This document shows positions 6,767 through 16,913 of a stretch of 41,400 nt of DNA, one piece after another. The position numbers and the translations under genes are program-made. Source of the DNA: Ruminococcus sp. (GTDB lineage Bacteria > Bacillota > Clostridia > Oscillospirales > Ruminococcaceae); assembly GCA_017534835.1 (NCBI GenBank), contig JAFXVT010000053.1, forward strand, positions 1 through 41,400. The letters are read 5' to 3'. The notes beneath the pieces are model-generated. The model saw only the letters and a list, made by a program, of their open reading frames with translations, was not told the DNA's origin and ran no database searches. Position 1 is the first letter of the stretch, and the number at the start of each line of letters is the position of its first letter.

Positions 6767-8787
6767 GAGATAACGGAAAAGAGCTCGTAAAGGAGCTCGT
6801 CCGCCGCAACATATCCCGCGAGGATATAATCACGGCAAAAAACATCCTCGATACCTGTCCCGACGTCGCTGATACGCTGTCTAATCCCCTCGTAACTTAC
6901 GATGAGAAGCACAGCATAATCAGACAGATATTCCCCGAAACGCTCGAACGCTTTATGGCTTCTGCCGTAAGAGAGGGCGCGGTCGGCGACCTCGGCGAGA
7001 TCTTCGGTGAATATGAGGAGATACTCCTCGAAAAGCAGGGAGCTATCAGAGCTGTAGTGCGCTATGTTACGCCGCTTACTGAGTCTCAGCAGGCTGACCT
7101 GCGCAAATTCATAATGGAACGCTTCGTCAAGGACGACGTTGACATCGAATACAGACATGACCCCGACATCATCGGCGGTTTCATCCTCAATGCAGGCGAT
7201 GTCGAGTACGACCGCAGCTACCGCACGAGCCTCCGCTCAATGCGCGAGCTTATGCAGTCGAAGGCGGCAGAGGTCGCCGAAAGCGGCAAGGAGAAGCTCT
7301 CCTCCGGCGACATCATCTCTGTCCTCAAGACAGAGGTAAAGGACTTCACTGTCAAGTCCGGAGCTACCGAAACAGGCTATGTTACGCGCCTCGGCGACGG
7401 TATTGCCTCAGTTTACGGTATGAGCGGGGTTATGTACGGCGAGCTCGTTGAGTTCGAGACCGGTATCCGCGGCATCGTACAGAACCTTGAAGAAAAATCA
7501 GTAGGCGTCGTACTCCTCGGCGACGACAGCGGTCTCACTGAGGGCTCTTCCGTTGTCCGCACAGGAAAGCGCGCAGGCATCGGCGTGAGCGATGAGCTCC
7601 TCGGACGTGTCGTTGACGCGCTCGGTGCTCCCATCGACGGTCTCGGACCTGTCCGCGCAGACGATTACTTCCCGATAGAGCGCGAGGCTCCCGGCGTTAT
7701 CGAGCGTAAGCCCGTAAGTGTGCCGCTCCAGACCGGTATCCTCGCTATCGACTCGATGTTCCCGATAGGAAGAGGTCAGCGTGAGCTCATCATCGGCGAC
7801 AGACAGACCGGCAAGACCTCTATCGCTATAGATACTATCATAAACCAGAAGGGCAAGGACGTTATCTGCGTCTATGTCGCTATCGGACAGAAGGCATCGA
7901 CCGTCGCACAGGTAGTAAATACCCTCAAGAAGTTCGGCGCTATGCCCTATACAGTCGTTGTATGCGCTTCTGCGAGCGACCCTGCTCCCTTCCAGTACAT
8001 ATCGCCGTATTCAGGTACGGCTATTGCCGAATACTTTATGTCAAAGGGCAAGGACGTCCTCATAGTATATGATGACCTCTCAAAGCACGCCGTTGCATAC
8101 CGTGCGATGTCGCTGCTGCTCCACCGTCCGCCCGGACGTGAGGCTTACCCCGGCGACGTATTCTATCTCCATTCGAGACTTCTCGAACGCTCGAGCCGCC
8201 TCGATGACGAGCACGGCGGAGGCTCACTCACGGCTCTCCCCGTTATCGAGACGCTCGCAGGCGATATTTCGGCATATATCCCGACGAATGTCATCTCTAT
8301 CACAGACGGACAGATATTCCTCGAGAGCGAGCTCTTCAACTCGGGTCAGCGTCCGGCTGTAAACTACGGACTCTCCGTTTCGCGTGTCGGCGGTGCGGCT
8401 CAGACCAAGGCGATGAAGAAGGCTGCCGGAAATCTGCGTATCGACCTTGCTCAGTTCAAGGAAATGGAGATATTCACACAGTTCTCATCAGAGCTCGACC
8501 AGTCCACCACAGAGCTGCTCGAGCACGGACGTATGCTCACAGAGCTGCTCAAACAGCCGCTCTATAACCCTATGCCGCACTATAAGCAGGTAATACTGCT
8601 CTACGCAGCTCAGCACAGGCTCTTCGAGGGTATCCCTCTCAATGAGCTCAGGGAGTATATCAGCGACCTTATGACGTATATCGAATCATACGGTCAGGAC
8701 ATCATCTCTGAGATAGAGGAGAAGAAGGTCCTCGACGAGGAGCTCGGCGAGCGTATCGAGCGCATCGTCACGGCATTTGAGGAGTAA
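6763..8787 (+). CDS. fused F-type ATP synthase delta-alpha subunit, 674 aa
   Basis: A single open frame encodes both subunits. Residues 1 to about 163 match delta/[21 protein letters not shown] in the N-domain, [16 protein letters not shown], then [20 protein letters not shown] in the C-domain, with the first helix of typical delta shortened. A Lys/Glu/Ala-rich linker (about 164-181) joins residues 182-674, a complete alpha: [11 protein letters not shown] at its N-terminus, Walker A GDRQTGKT (345-352), [12 protein letters not shown], and the arginine finger R541 in [12 protein letters not shown]. No stop, start with ribosome site, or frame break is visible at the junction. Delta couples the b stalk to F1, and alpha forms half of the hexamer. 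Normal F1 holds three alpha but one delta, so a strict fusion implies three delta copies, proteolytic cutting, or a changed stator. Confidence 0.92.
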   Translation: MRDNGKELVKELVRRNISREDIITAKNILDTCPDVADTLSNPLVTYDEKHSIIRQIFPETLERFMASAVREGAVGDLGEIFGEYEEILLEKQGAIRAVVRYVTPLTESQQADLRKFIMERFVKDDVDIEYRHDPDIIGGFILNAGDVEYDRSYRTSLRSMRELMQSKAAEVAESGKEKLSSGDIISVLKTEVKDFTVKSGATETGYVTRLGDGIASVYGMSGVMYGELVEFETGIRGIVQNLEEKSVGVVLLGDDSGLTEGSSVVRTGKRAGIGVSDELLGRVVDALGAPIDGLGPVRADDYFPIEREAPGVIERKPVSVPLQTGILAIDSMFPIGRGQRELIIGDRQTGKTSIAIDTIINQKGKDVICVYVAIGQKASTVAQVVNTLKKFGAMPYTVVVCASASDPAPFQYISPYSGTAIAEYFMSKGKDVLIVYDDLSKHAVAYRAMSLLLHRPPGREAYPGDVFYLHSRLLERSSRLDDEHGGGSLTALPVIETLAGDISAYIPTNVISITDGQIFLESELFNSGQRPAVNYGLSVSRVGGAAQTKAMKKAAGNLRIDLAQFKEMEIFTQFSSELDQSTTELLEHGRMLTELLKQPLYNPMPHYKQVILLYAAQHRLFEGIPLNELREYISDLMTYIESYGQDIISEIEEKKVLDEELGERIERIVTAFEE

Positions 8788-8798
8788 GGGGTGAGTCT

Positions 8799-9710
8799 AT
8801 GCCCAACATAAGAGAGATACGTGAAAGGATAGCGAGCATACAGCAGATACTCAAGATAACGAATGCGATGTATCTCATATCCTCTTCAAAGCTCAAAAAG
8901 GCAAGAGCTGCCCTCGACCTCACCGAGCCATATTTCTATAAGCTTCAGGAGACTATCGAGAGCGTGCTCGAGCACACTCCGCATACACGCCAGCTCTTCT
9001 TCGACAGACGTTCGGATATACCCGATGAAAAGCGTAAAAAGGGCTATATCATCATCACAGGCGACAAGGGGCTCTGCGGAAGCTATAACCACAATATCCT
9101 CAAATACGCCGAGCAGGCACTTGACGAGGCTCCTGACCTCAACAACTGCTACCTGTTCGTTATGGGACAGGTCGGACGTATGTACTTCCAGCGGCGTATG
9201 AATTCCGGGAACACAGCCTCTGTAGACGGCGAATTCCTCTATACTACGCAGAATCCGACTATCCACCGCGCAAAGGAGATAGCCGAGCTCGTCATTGAAA
9301 AATTCGAGAACCACGAGCTTGATGAGGTGTATGTGCTGTATACGGATATGATAAATTCAAATTTGCAGGAGACGCGCACCGTCCGCCTTCTCCCGTTCGA
9401 GAGACGCCACTTCGGAAAGGCTCCCGACGGAACGATGAAAAAGCTGCCCAAGGCTTCATTTATGCCCTCGCCCGAGGAGGTAATGGAGTATCTCATACCC
9501 AACTATGCAAAGGGCATCATCTACGGCGCGATGGTCGAGGCGTTCTGCTGTGAGCAGCACTCGCGTATGACCGCTATGGACGCCGCTACGAACAGCGCAA
9601 AGGATATGATAAAGGACCTTTCGCTGATGTACAACCGCGCGCGTCAGGCTGCGATAACACAGGAGATAACCGAGGTCTGCGGCGGCGCTGCAAGCCTTAA
9701 CGAAAAATAA
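8799..9710 (+). CDS. atpG: F-type ATP synthase subunit gamma, 303 aa
   Basis: The gene starts 11 bases after the delta-alpha stop, with a GGGGTG site. The N-terminal helix MPNIREIRERIASIQQILKI and the C-terminal helix (MTAMDAATNSAKDMIKDLSL ... QAAITQEITEVCGGAASL) form the conserved antiparallel coiled coil of the rotor shaft. The middle holds ITGDKGLCGSYN, the usual Rossmann-like region. Length is slightly above the usual 285-290 residues. It rotates inside the alpha3beta3 ring and contacts the c-ring. It ends just before a hairpin (9715-9736), which separates it from an inserted unrelated gene. Confidence 0.95.
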   Translation: MPNIREIRERIASIQQILKITNAMYLISSSKLKKARAALDLTEPYFYKLQETIESVLEHTPHTRQLFFDRRSDIPDEKRKKGYIIITGDKGLCGSYNHNILKYAEQALDEAPDLNNCYLFVMGQVGRMYFQRRMNSGNTASVDGEFLYTTQNPTIHRAKEIAELVIEKFENHELDEVYVLYTDMINSNLQETRTVRLLPFERRHFGKAPDGTMKKLPKASFMPSPEEVMEYLIPNYAKGIIYGAMVEAFCCEQHSRMTAMDAATNSAKDMIKDLSLMYNRARQAAITQEITEVCGGAASLNEK

Positions 9711-9714
9711 CAGA

Positions 9715-9736
9715 GGGCTGATGTCTGTATCAGCCC
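9715..9736 (+). other. RNA hairpin between atpG and the inserted gene
   Basis: GGGCTGAT (9715-9722) pairs perfectly with ATCAGCCC (9729-9736) around a 6-base loop. No T tract follows, so it is unlikely to terminate fully. It may be an mRNA processing or stability element that helps set different subunit amounts upstream and downstream. Confidence 0.6.
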
Positions 9737-9761
9737 ATACATTATAAAGGAGGACGAGATA

Positions 9762-10154
9762 ATGAGCAAAATCGGCGATTTTCTGAGAGAAACAGGTGTA
9801 TTCTTCCTCGCAACTGCTGACGGGAAACAGCCAAAGCTCCGTCCGCTCGGAGCATTCCTCGAAAAGGACGGCAAGATAATTTTCGGCGTCGGCGACTTCA
9901 AGGACGTCTACAAGCAGCTCAAAGCTGACCCGCTCTGCGAGATAGCTGCCTGCAAAAAGGACGGTCACTGGCTGAGATACACAGGAAAGGCTGTCTTCGA
10001 GACAGACCCTTCATATGCCGAGGAAATGATAAAGGCTTCCGGTCTTGAGGCTATCTACAATGAAACGACCGGAAACAAGCTAATGACATTCCACCTTGAG
10101 GAAGCAGCAGCTGTTGACATCGCTGTTATGGGAGAGGGCGAAAGCCTCCTCTGA
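9762..10154 (+). CDS. pyridoxamine 5'-phosphate oxidase-family (flavin split-barrel) protein, 130 aa
   Basis: AAGGAGGA precedes ATG 9762. The opening pattern, FLRETGVFFLATADGKQPKL then RPLGAFLEKDGKIIFGV, is that of the PNPOx-like FMN-binding split barrel, with the substrate/FMN strand read as a short beta hairpin and DVYKQLKADPLCEIAA following. Members of this group are small FMN- or F420-binding proteins of unclear substrate, often annotated as NimA/NimC-like. It is soluble with no signal peptide. It sits in frame order between gamma and beta of the ATP synthase, a place normally empty. Whether it binds FMN or acts in redox control of the enzyme is unknown; position implies co-expression only. 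Confidence 0.8.
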   Translation: MSKIGDFLRETGVFFLATADGKQPKLRPLGAFLEKDGKIIFGVGDFKDVYKQLKADPLCEIAACKKDGHWLRYTGKAVFETDPSYAEEMIKASGLEAIYNETTGNKLMTFHLEEAAAVDIAVMGEGESLL

Positions 10155-11579
<1,425 letters not shown>

Positions 11580-11583
11580 TCCT

Positions 11584-11994
11584 ATGGCTAAGACATTCCA
11601 CCTCGAGATAATCGCTACGGACGGCATTTTCTTCCAGGGCGAGACCGAGCACCTCGTCATCACCGCGATAGACGGGCTCCTCGGTGTGCTCCCCGGACAC
11701 GAGCCGCTTGTAACGGCACTCCCGACCGGCGAGCTTAAATATATGATAGACGGCGAATGGCACTATGCTGCCATTTCCGAGGGATTCATACAGATAATGC
11801 CTGACAGGGCGATACTGCTCGCGGACGCCTGCGGTCCTCCCGAGGAGATAGCTATGAGGCTCGCGGACGAGGAGCGGATACGCTCCGAAGAGGTAGCGCG
11901 TCAGAAGCAGAGTATCCGCGAATACTACGAGACACAGGCTAACCTCAACCGCACTATCCGCCGCCTGAAGGAATCACAGAAGCATTTCAAATAA
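11584..11994 (+). CDS. atpC: F-type ATP synthase subunit epsilon, 136 aa
   Basis: ATG 11584 starts 4 bases after the beta stop, and its ribosome site (GGAGAG) lies inside the end of atpD. The N-terminal beta-sandwich shows FHLEIIATDGIFFQGETEHL and GLLGVLPGHEPLVTAL, both typical of epsilon. A C-terminal helical hairpin (about 88-136, ADEERIRSEEVARQKQSI and on) is present, so an inhibitory extended conformation is possible. It is the last gene of the operon. No clear intrinsic terminator follows before the secDF promoter. Confidence 0.95.
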   Translation: MAKTFHLEIIATDGIFFQGETEHLVITAIDGLLGVLPGHEPLVTALPTGELKYMIDGEWHYAAISEGFIQIMPDRAILLADACGPPEEIAMRLADEERIRSEEVARQKQSIREYYETQANLNRTIRRLKESQKHFK

Positions 11995-12029
11995 CAGTAT
12001 CGGATAAAGGGCTTATGTGGTCATCATAT

Positions 12030-12074
12030 ATTATGCATTGTGCATTACTGAAAACAGATTTCATTGTGCATAAT
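12030..12074. repeat. inverted repeat in the atpC-secD gap
   Basis: ATTATGCA (12030-12037) and TGCATAAT (12067-12074) form 8-base inverted arms, and GCATTGTGCAT-type words recur within. It could be a remnant of a small intergenic repeat. It lacks a T tract and is not a terminator. Otherwise the gap holds only the secD promoter and leader. Confidence 0.4.
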
Positions 12075-12106
12075 TAAGAAATATGGGCATTTATTTCCCA
12101 ATATAC

Positions 12107-12135
12107 TTGACTTTTTTACGTAAATATAGTACAAT
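12107..12135 (+). promoter_or_regulatory. sigma-A promoter of secDF
   Basis: TTGACT (12107-12112) and TACAAT (12130-12135) are separated by 17 bases. The leader to the secD ATG is about 120 bases and contains an arm pair CGTCC (12210-12214) with GGACG (12237-12241), so a structured 5' region is likely. Confidence 0.8.
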
Positions 12136-12260
12136 AATTGTAATTGTCGCGGAGACTCGGACCGGTGGTCATTTCCTGCCCCGAAAGGCGTTTCCGTGGA
12201 ATATCAAATGCGTCCATTGCCTTCGCACAGAGGGCGGACGTTCATAAGTATAGGAGGCAC

Positions 12261-13670
12261 ATGACCGTGAAAAAGACCGGCAGATCCACTTTCTTCATCG
12301 TCGTTGCTTTGATCGCTCTGTTCGCTGTTTCAACTGTCACCGGACTCGATTATATCTACGGTGATAACACGACAACAGTAATAAAGGGCGTTGACGATAT
12401 CCGTCTCGGTATCGACATCAAAGGCGGCGTTGACGTTACCTTCGCTCCGGCTGGCGACTACGACGCAACAGACGCACAGCTCGATGCGGCTACCGAGGTA
12501 ATCAAGACCCGTCTCGCTACACTCGGTATCAACGATAACGAGCTCTACAGCGACGGCAAAAGTGACAGAATCATCGTTCGTTTCCCCTGGCAGGCTGGCG
12601 AAAGCAATTTCGACCCCGAGGCTGCTGTAAAGGAGCTCGGCGAAATGGCAGAGCTCACATTCAGAAAGGGCGACGAATACGACACCGACGCAGAGGGCAA
12701 CATAACCCCTACAGGTGACATCGTTATAAACGGCTCAGACATCGACTCAGCCGGCTATACCCAGCAGCCCGACGCTTCCGGCAACTACGAATGGGTAGTT
12801 ACCCTCAAGCTCAATACAGACGGAACAAGCAAGTTCGGCAGCGCTACTTCCGAGCTCGCAGGCACATCCACACCTATCTCGATATGGATGGACAGCACTA
12901 TGATCTCAGCTCCGACCGTAAACAACGCTATCACAAACGGAAATGCTGTCATCACAGGTAATTTCACAAGCGAATCCGCAAAGAAGCTCGCCGATCAGAT
13001 CAATTCCGGTGCGCTTCCCTTCAAGATAGAGACCAAGAGCTTCAAGACCATTTCACCTACAATGGGTGAGGGCTCGCTCGATGCTATCCTTCTTGCAGCA
13101 GTTATCGCTTTCGCTCTCATCGCGATCTATATGATCGTCCTCTACCGCGTTCCCGGTCTCGTTGCTGTTATCGCTATATGCGGACAGATCGCCGGCTCGC
13201 TCGCAGCTGTAACAGGCTGGTTCGGCTTCCAGCCCGGCGCAACTCTTACTATCCCCGGTATCGCAGGTATCATCCTCGCAGTTGGTATGGGCGTTGACGC
13301 AAATATCATCACAGGCGAGCGTATCAAGGAAGAGCTCCGCTCAGGCAAGTCCACTGACGCTGCTATCCGCGTAGCTTACAAGAGAGCATTCTCTGCTATC
13401 CTCGACGGTAACATCACAAACGTTATCATCGCTATCATTCTTATGGGTGCGTTCGGCGTTCCCTCAAGCTTCTTCTCGAAGATACTCAACAGAACTATAT
13501 TCTTTATGTTCGGCGCAACTGCTGAAGGCGTTGTTTATTCATTCGGCTTCACGCTCCTCGTCGGCGTTATCTGCAACTTCATCTTCGGAGTTTTCGCTTC
13601 CAGACTTATGGTCACATCACTGGCTAAATGGTCTGATAAAAAAGCACTTTACGGAGGTGACGGCAAATGA
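12261..13670 (+). CDS. secD: protein translocase subunit SecD, 469 aa
   Basis: ATG 12261 with TAGGAGG at 12251-12257 is chosen; the frame is open further upstream, but that stretch (PERRFRGISNAS...) is not SecD-like and falls in the leader. One N-terminal transmembrane helix (about 11-28) precedes the D1 motif LGIDIKGGVDVTF. The external domain contains LKLNTDGTSKFG and WMDSTMISAPTVN. Five helices follow, with PGIAGIILAVGMGVDANI and ITGERIKEEL, the D4/D5-type motifs. SecDF uses the ion gradient to help SecYEG secretion. It overlaps secF by 4 bases (ATGA). Confidence 0.96.
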   Translation: MTVKKTGRSTFFIVVALIALFAVSTVTGLDYIYGDNTTTVIKGVDDIRLGIDIKGGVDVTFAPAGDYDATDAQLDAATEVIKTRLATLGINDNELYSDGKSDRIIVRFPWQAGESNFDPEAAVKELGEMAELTFRKGDEYDTDAEGNITPTGDIVINGSDIDSAGYTQQPDASGNYEWVVTLKLNTDGTSKFGSATSELAGTSTPISIWMDSTMISAPTVNNAITNGNAVITGNFTSESAKKLADQINSGALPFKIETKSFKTISPTMGEGSLDAILLAAVIAFALIAIYMIVLYRVPGLVAVIAICGQIAGSLAAVTGWFGFQPGATLTIPGIAGIILAVGMGVDANIITGERIKEELRSGKSTDAAIRVAYKRAFSAILDGNITNVIIAIILMGAFGVPSSFFSKILNRTIFFMFGATAEGVVYSFGFTLLVGVICNFIFGVFASRLMVTSLAKWSDKKALYGGDGK

Positions 13671-14650
13671 GCAAGAAGAAACAGGAAGCTTCTCAGGCAC
13701 AGGCTTATACCGGAAAGGTATATGACTTCTGCTCCAAGAAGACAATGATACTCGTCATCGCGATATGCGTCGTTGTAGCTCTTATCGCCGGTGCTCTCAT
13801 CAGAGGCGTAAAGTTCGCTATCGAATTCAAGGGCGGCACACTGCTGACCTACTCCTACACGGGCGACCTCGATACCGATGCAGTCGATGCAGAGGTAGAA
13901 AAGCTTGTCGACTCAAACGTAAACGTCAGACGCGGCGAAAGCCTCGACTCCGACGGCTATCAGATAACCATTTCCTTCACTTCAAAGGAAGGTCTCAATG
14001 CGGACGGTCAGCACGAGCTCACCGAGAATCTCCGCGCTGCATTCCCCGATAATGAGCTTGAGCTCTTCGATTCCAACGACGTAAGCCCTTCTTCCGGACG
14101 CGAGTTCCTTCTGAAGTGCCTCCTCGCAATGGTATTCGCAGCGATCCTCATTATCATCTACATCGCTATCAGATTCAGCAGGATAGGCGGCTGGTCGGCA
14201 GGTATCTGCTCGATATTCGCACTCTGCCACGATATTCTCGCAGCTCTTGCAGTATCTATCATCTGCGGCTTTGAGTTCAACTCGAACATCGTTGCGGTCA
14301 TCCTGACTATCCTCGGTTACTCTATCAACAACACTATCGTTATTTACGACAGGATACGTGAGAACAGAACACTTATGCCGAAGGCTTCGCTCAATGAGCT
14401 TATCAACACCGGCTGCTCACAGTCTCTCACACGTTCTATCAGAACCTCGGTAACAACTATCGGCACAATGCTCGTTGTTACAATAGTTGTCCTCATCAGC
14501 GGCTACAATTCGCTCCTCAGCTTCTCTGTACCGCTTATGGCTGGTCTTATCTCCGGTACCTACTCCTCACTCTTCGTTGCACCTGTAACATGGTCATGGT
14601 GGAAGGGCAGCAAGAAGGCTCCCAAGAAGGACAAGAAGAACGACAAGTAA
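13667..14650 (+). CDS. secF: protein translocase subunit SecF, 327 aa
   Basis: Its ATG overlaps the secD stop, so the two are coupled. The N-terminal helix (about 24-44) is followed by FAIEFKGGTLLTYSY, the FKGG motif shared by SecF proteins. Then five more membrane helices follow, with ILGYSINNTIVIYDRIRENR, the strongest SecF signature, and SLTRSIRTSVTT. The tail is Lys-rich (KKAPKKDKKNDK). It is a stand-alone SecF, not fused to SecD as in Bacillus. A strong terminator follows within 15 bases. Confidence 0.96.
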   Translation: MSKKKQEASQAQAYTGKVYDFCSKKTMILVIAICVVVALIAGALIRGVKFAIEFKGGTLLTYSYTGDLDTDAVDAEVEKLVDSNVNVRRGESLDSDGYQITISFTSKEGLNADGQHELTENLRAAFPDNELELFDSNDVSPSSGREFLLKCLLAMVFAAILIIIYIAIRFSRIGGWSAGICSIFALCHDILAALAVSIICGFEFNSNIVAVILTILGYSINNTIVIYDRIRENRTLMPKASLNELINTGCSQSLTRSIRTSVTTIGTMLVVTIVVLISGYNSLLSFSVPLMAGLISGTYSSLFVAPVTWSWWKGSKKAPKKDKKNDK

Positions 14651-14660
14651 TAAAGTCAAA

Positions 14661-14692
14661 AAAAGACCCGCTTGAAAGCGGGTCTTTTCTTA
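14661..14692. terminator. bidirectional terminator between secF and the dockerin gene
   Basis: AAAAGACCCGCT (14661-14672) and AGCGGGTCTTTT (14677-14688) form a 12-bp stem with a 4-base loop. There are T runs on the right and A runs on the left, so it serves both convergent genes. Confidence 0.95.
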
Positions 14693-14699
14693 TGCTGTT

Positions 14700-16697
14700 T
14701 TACCGGTATCTGAAATCGCGGAGCTTCATATTTCCGCCTGTTGAAAGATAGCTGTAATACGCAAGGATTATCGAAGCGTCCTTGGAATTGACGCCTCCGT
14801 CCTCGTTCACGTCGGCTGCGGACTTCTGGTCGGGAGCGAGAGCCGGCTCGCCTCCGGTCGAATATACTGCGTACGCCTTCAGTATATCGGTCGCGTCCTT
14901 TGCATCGACATTTCCGTCGCGGTTCACGTCACCAAGCTCGAAATCGGGCTGCGGAGTCACAGTCGTGGTCGTTGTAGTCTCGGTAGTTGTTGTGGTAGTT
15001 ACCGTAGTCGTTGTAGTCTCAGCCTTTTCGTTGACGAAAACACGTATCTGTTCGCTTGCCGAGAGCCATCTCTGCGCATCGTTGCTGTAGTATCTCAGCA
15101 TCACTGTGAGTGTACGCTCGCCTGCAACATTGCTGTTATAGCCTGTAACAGAGAAGATGTCCTGTCTGTCCTTGACAACGTAGGGATAACCGCCGTTATC
15201 AGCTGTTTCGCTGCCGTATTTGTCACGTGTCCATACCTGTATCGTAAGACCCGAAAGGTCGAGCTGCTCGCCCCATTCATAAACAGTCTTTGTGGGATAG
15301 CTCATTATCTGCATACGAACGCCGAAATCTGTTGTTGTCGTGGTAGTCTGAGTTGTTGTTGTCGTTGTTGTAGTAGATTCAGTGGTAGTAGTTGTCTGCC
15401 ACCACGGGATACTCTCTGTTGTTGTAGTTGTTGCCCACCACGGTATCTCGGTCGTTGTCGTGGTGGTAGTTGTTGTTGTAGTTGTAGCAGTTGATGTGGT
15501 CGTAGTCTCCGGAGCAAGCACAACTACCGTGAACTGTGCGCTGTCTGTGAGGAGCTGACCTGCGGAATTGTATCTTCTGTAGGTGATAGTCACCGTTCGC
15601 TCACCGGGAACGCTGCTGTCGAAGCCCGATATATCAAATCTTTCACGGTAATCGGTAAGGTAATACGCATTTCCGTAATTATCAGCACGTTCGTTGCCGC
15701 TTCCCTCGGTATACCACGTTCTGACTGCAAGCTCCTCAAGGTCGAGCTCTTCATTAAGGGCATAGACCGTCTTGGTCGGATAGCTGACTATCTTTATGCG
15801 GACAGCCTTTTCGGGAGCAGTCGTTGTAGAAGTCGTTGTTGTGGTGGATTCGGTCGTAGTTGAGGTCTGCCACCACGGAATGTATTCGGTAGTTGTCGTG
15901 GTCGTTGTCTGCCACCACGGTATCTCGGTCGTAGTTGTGGTCGTGCTCGTCTGCCACCACGGGATATATTCGGTAGTCGTAGTAGTCTGCCACCACGGTA
16001 TTTCCGTAGTCGTGGTGGTCGTAGTTGTCGGAGCTGTTGTTGTGGTAGTTGTTGTGGTGGTAGTCGTTGTCGTAGTAGGTCTCGTAGTTGTAGTCGTGGT
16101 AGTTGTTACGATCGGCTGGGCACCGCCTATCGACTGGAAGGTGCAGCCGTATTTTCTCGCGTAGGACTCAGCTGTAGAGCCGGAATAGCCGCATATCGTC
16201 CCGGCAAACTGGAACTTATAGGTGAAGCTGCTCCATACAACAGCATCGCTGTCATAGATCGAGCAGGACGGATTCATGATCGTGAGCGTTTTCAGCGCCT
16301 TGCAGTTGCCGAATGCATTGTTGCCGATACTTGATACCGAAGCAGGAAGGGTTATCGAGCCGAGGCTCACACAGCCTGAAAACGCACCCTTTCCGATAAC
16401 TGTTACAGTATCTGGAATGCTGATCGAGCCGATAGACGAGCCTGCGAATGATGTATCCGCAATGACTGTTACCGGGACCCCGTCCACACTTGACGGGATA
16501 GAGCTTGCGCCGGATTCTGCCCTGATGACCTCGGCGTGGTCGGAATAGACGTTAAAGGTCAGTCCGTTCTGCGTGACGGTAGTGCCAGCCGCCGAAGCAG
16601 TGATGCCGGAGAATTCCGGCGTGTGCATCTCTACAGGCGCAGAGACACACATTACAGCGAGCGAAAGCGCTGCTGCAACGATTTTTCTGATATTCAT
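14700..16697 (-). CDS. secreted LRR/Big_3-like/dockerin protein with Thr-rich IPWW linkers, 665 aa
   Basis: ATG 16697 follows GAGGGGAGA; the frame opens at a TTG upstream, but that overlaps the ribosome site. Residues 1-37 form a signal peptide (ends ASA). Residues about 70-145 are a BspA-type leucine-rich repeat (SISIPDTVTVIGKGAFSGC). Then Thr-rich linkers alternate with two copies of a bacterial Ig-like module of the Big_3 kind (each contains YPTKTVY and an Asp/Glu-Leu pair, and ends ERT-T-T-RYYN-type strands). The C-terminal type I dockerin (about 588-665) has two calcium loops, DVNRDGNVDAKD and DVNEDGGVNSKD. The linkers carry six IPWW(Q/A)T insertions. It is likely a cellulosome-attached binding protein; no catalytic domain is visible. 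Confidence 0.9.
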   Translation of the reverse strand: MNIRKIVAAALSLAVMCVSAPVEMHTPEFSGITASAAGTTVTQNGLTFNVYSDHAEVIRAESGASSIPSSVDGVPVTVIADTSFAGSSIGSISIPDTVTVIGKGAFSGCVSLGSITLPASVSSIGNNAFGNCKALKTLTIMNPSCSIYDSDAVVWSSFTYKFQFAGTICGYSGSTAESYARKYGCTFQSIGGAQPIVTTTTTTTTRPTTTTTTTTTTTTTTAPTTTTTTTTEIPWWQTTTTTEYIPWWQTSTTTTTTEIPWWQTTTTTTTEYIPWWQTSTTTESTTTTTSTTTAPEKAVRIKIVSYPTKTVYALNEELDLEELAVRTWYTEGSGNERADNYGNAYYLTDYRERFDISGFDSSVPGERTVTITYRRYNSAGQLLTDSAQFTVVVLAPETTTTSTATTTTTTTTTTTTEIPWWATTTTTESIPWWQTTTTTESTTTTTTTTQTTTTTTDFGVRMQIMSYPTKTVYEWGEQLDLSGLTIQVWTRDKYGSETADNGGYPYVVKDRQDIFSVTGYNSNVAGERTLTVMLRYYSNDAQRWLSASEQIRVFVNEKAETTTTTVTTTTTTETTTTTTVTPQPDFELGDVNRDGNVDAKDATDILKAYAVYSTGGEPALAPDQKSAADVNEDGGVNSKDASIILAYYSYLSTGGNMKLRDFRYR

Positions 16698-16715
16698 TAT
16701 GATTTCTCCCCTCAA

Positions 16716-16732
16716 TGATCATAAAAAGATCA
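16716..16732. promoter_or_regulatory. dyad TGATC-N7-GATCA near the dockerin gene start
   Basis: The inverted repeat TGATC (16716-16720) / GATCA (16728-16732) lies between the -10 box and the ribosome site of the dockerin gene. It could be an operator or an early-transcript hairpin. Confidence 0.4.
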
Positions 16733-16742
16733 ATATATATAA

Positions 16743-16771
16743 ATTATACCATTTGTGATATTATAAGTCAA
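16743..16771 (-). promoter_or_regulatory. sigma-A promoter of the dockerin gene
   Basis: Read on the minus strand, TTGACT (16766-16771) and TATAAT (16743-16748) are exactly 17 bases apart, about 45 bases from the start codon. This is close to consensus. Confidence 0.9.
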
Positions 16772-16877
16772 TAACTTTGATAAAAAATAGTGTAAACAAA
16801 TCTTAAACGCTTCAGTTTATACAAGTTGTACATTCTTGCGCATCTATTACTGACAGAACACAGCTTCGGAACAGAAA

Positions 16878-16907
16878 ATGAGCTTCCTTTTCTGAAAGGA
16901 AGCTCAT
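16878..16907 (-). terminator. terminator of the ABC exporter operon
   Basis: ATGAGCTTCCTTT (16878-16890) and AAAGGAAGCTCAT (16895-16907) form a perfect 13-bp stem with a TTTTCTGTT tail on the minus strand, just past the permease stop. Confidence 0.9.
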
Positions 16908-16913
16908 CTGTGC

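Noticed and set aside
12144-12260. N-terminal extension of SecD
   Set aside because: The extra residues are not SecD-like, fall in the GC-rich leader, and a TAGGAGG site marks ATG 12261.
15796-16164. Poly-valine open frame on the plus strand
   Set aside because: It is the complement of the polythreonine linker of the dockerin protein.
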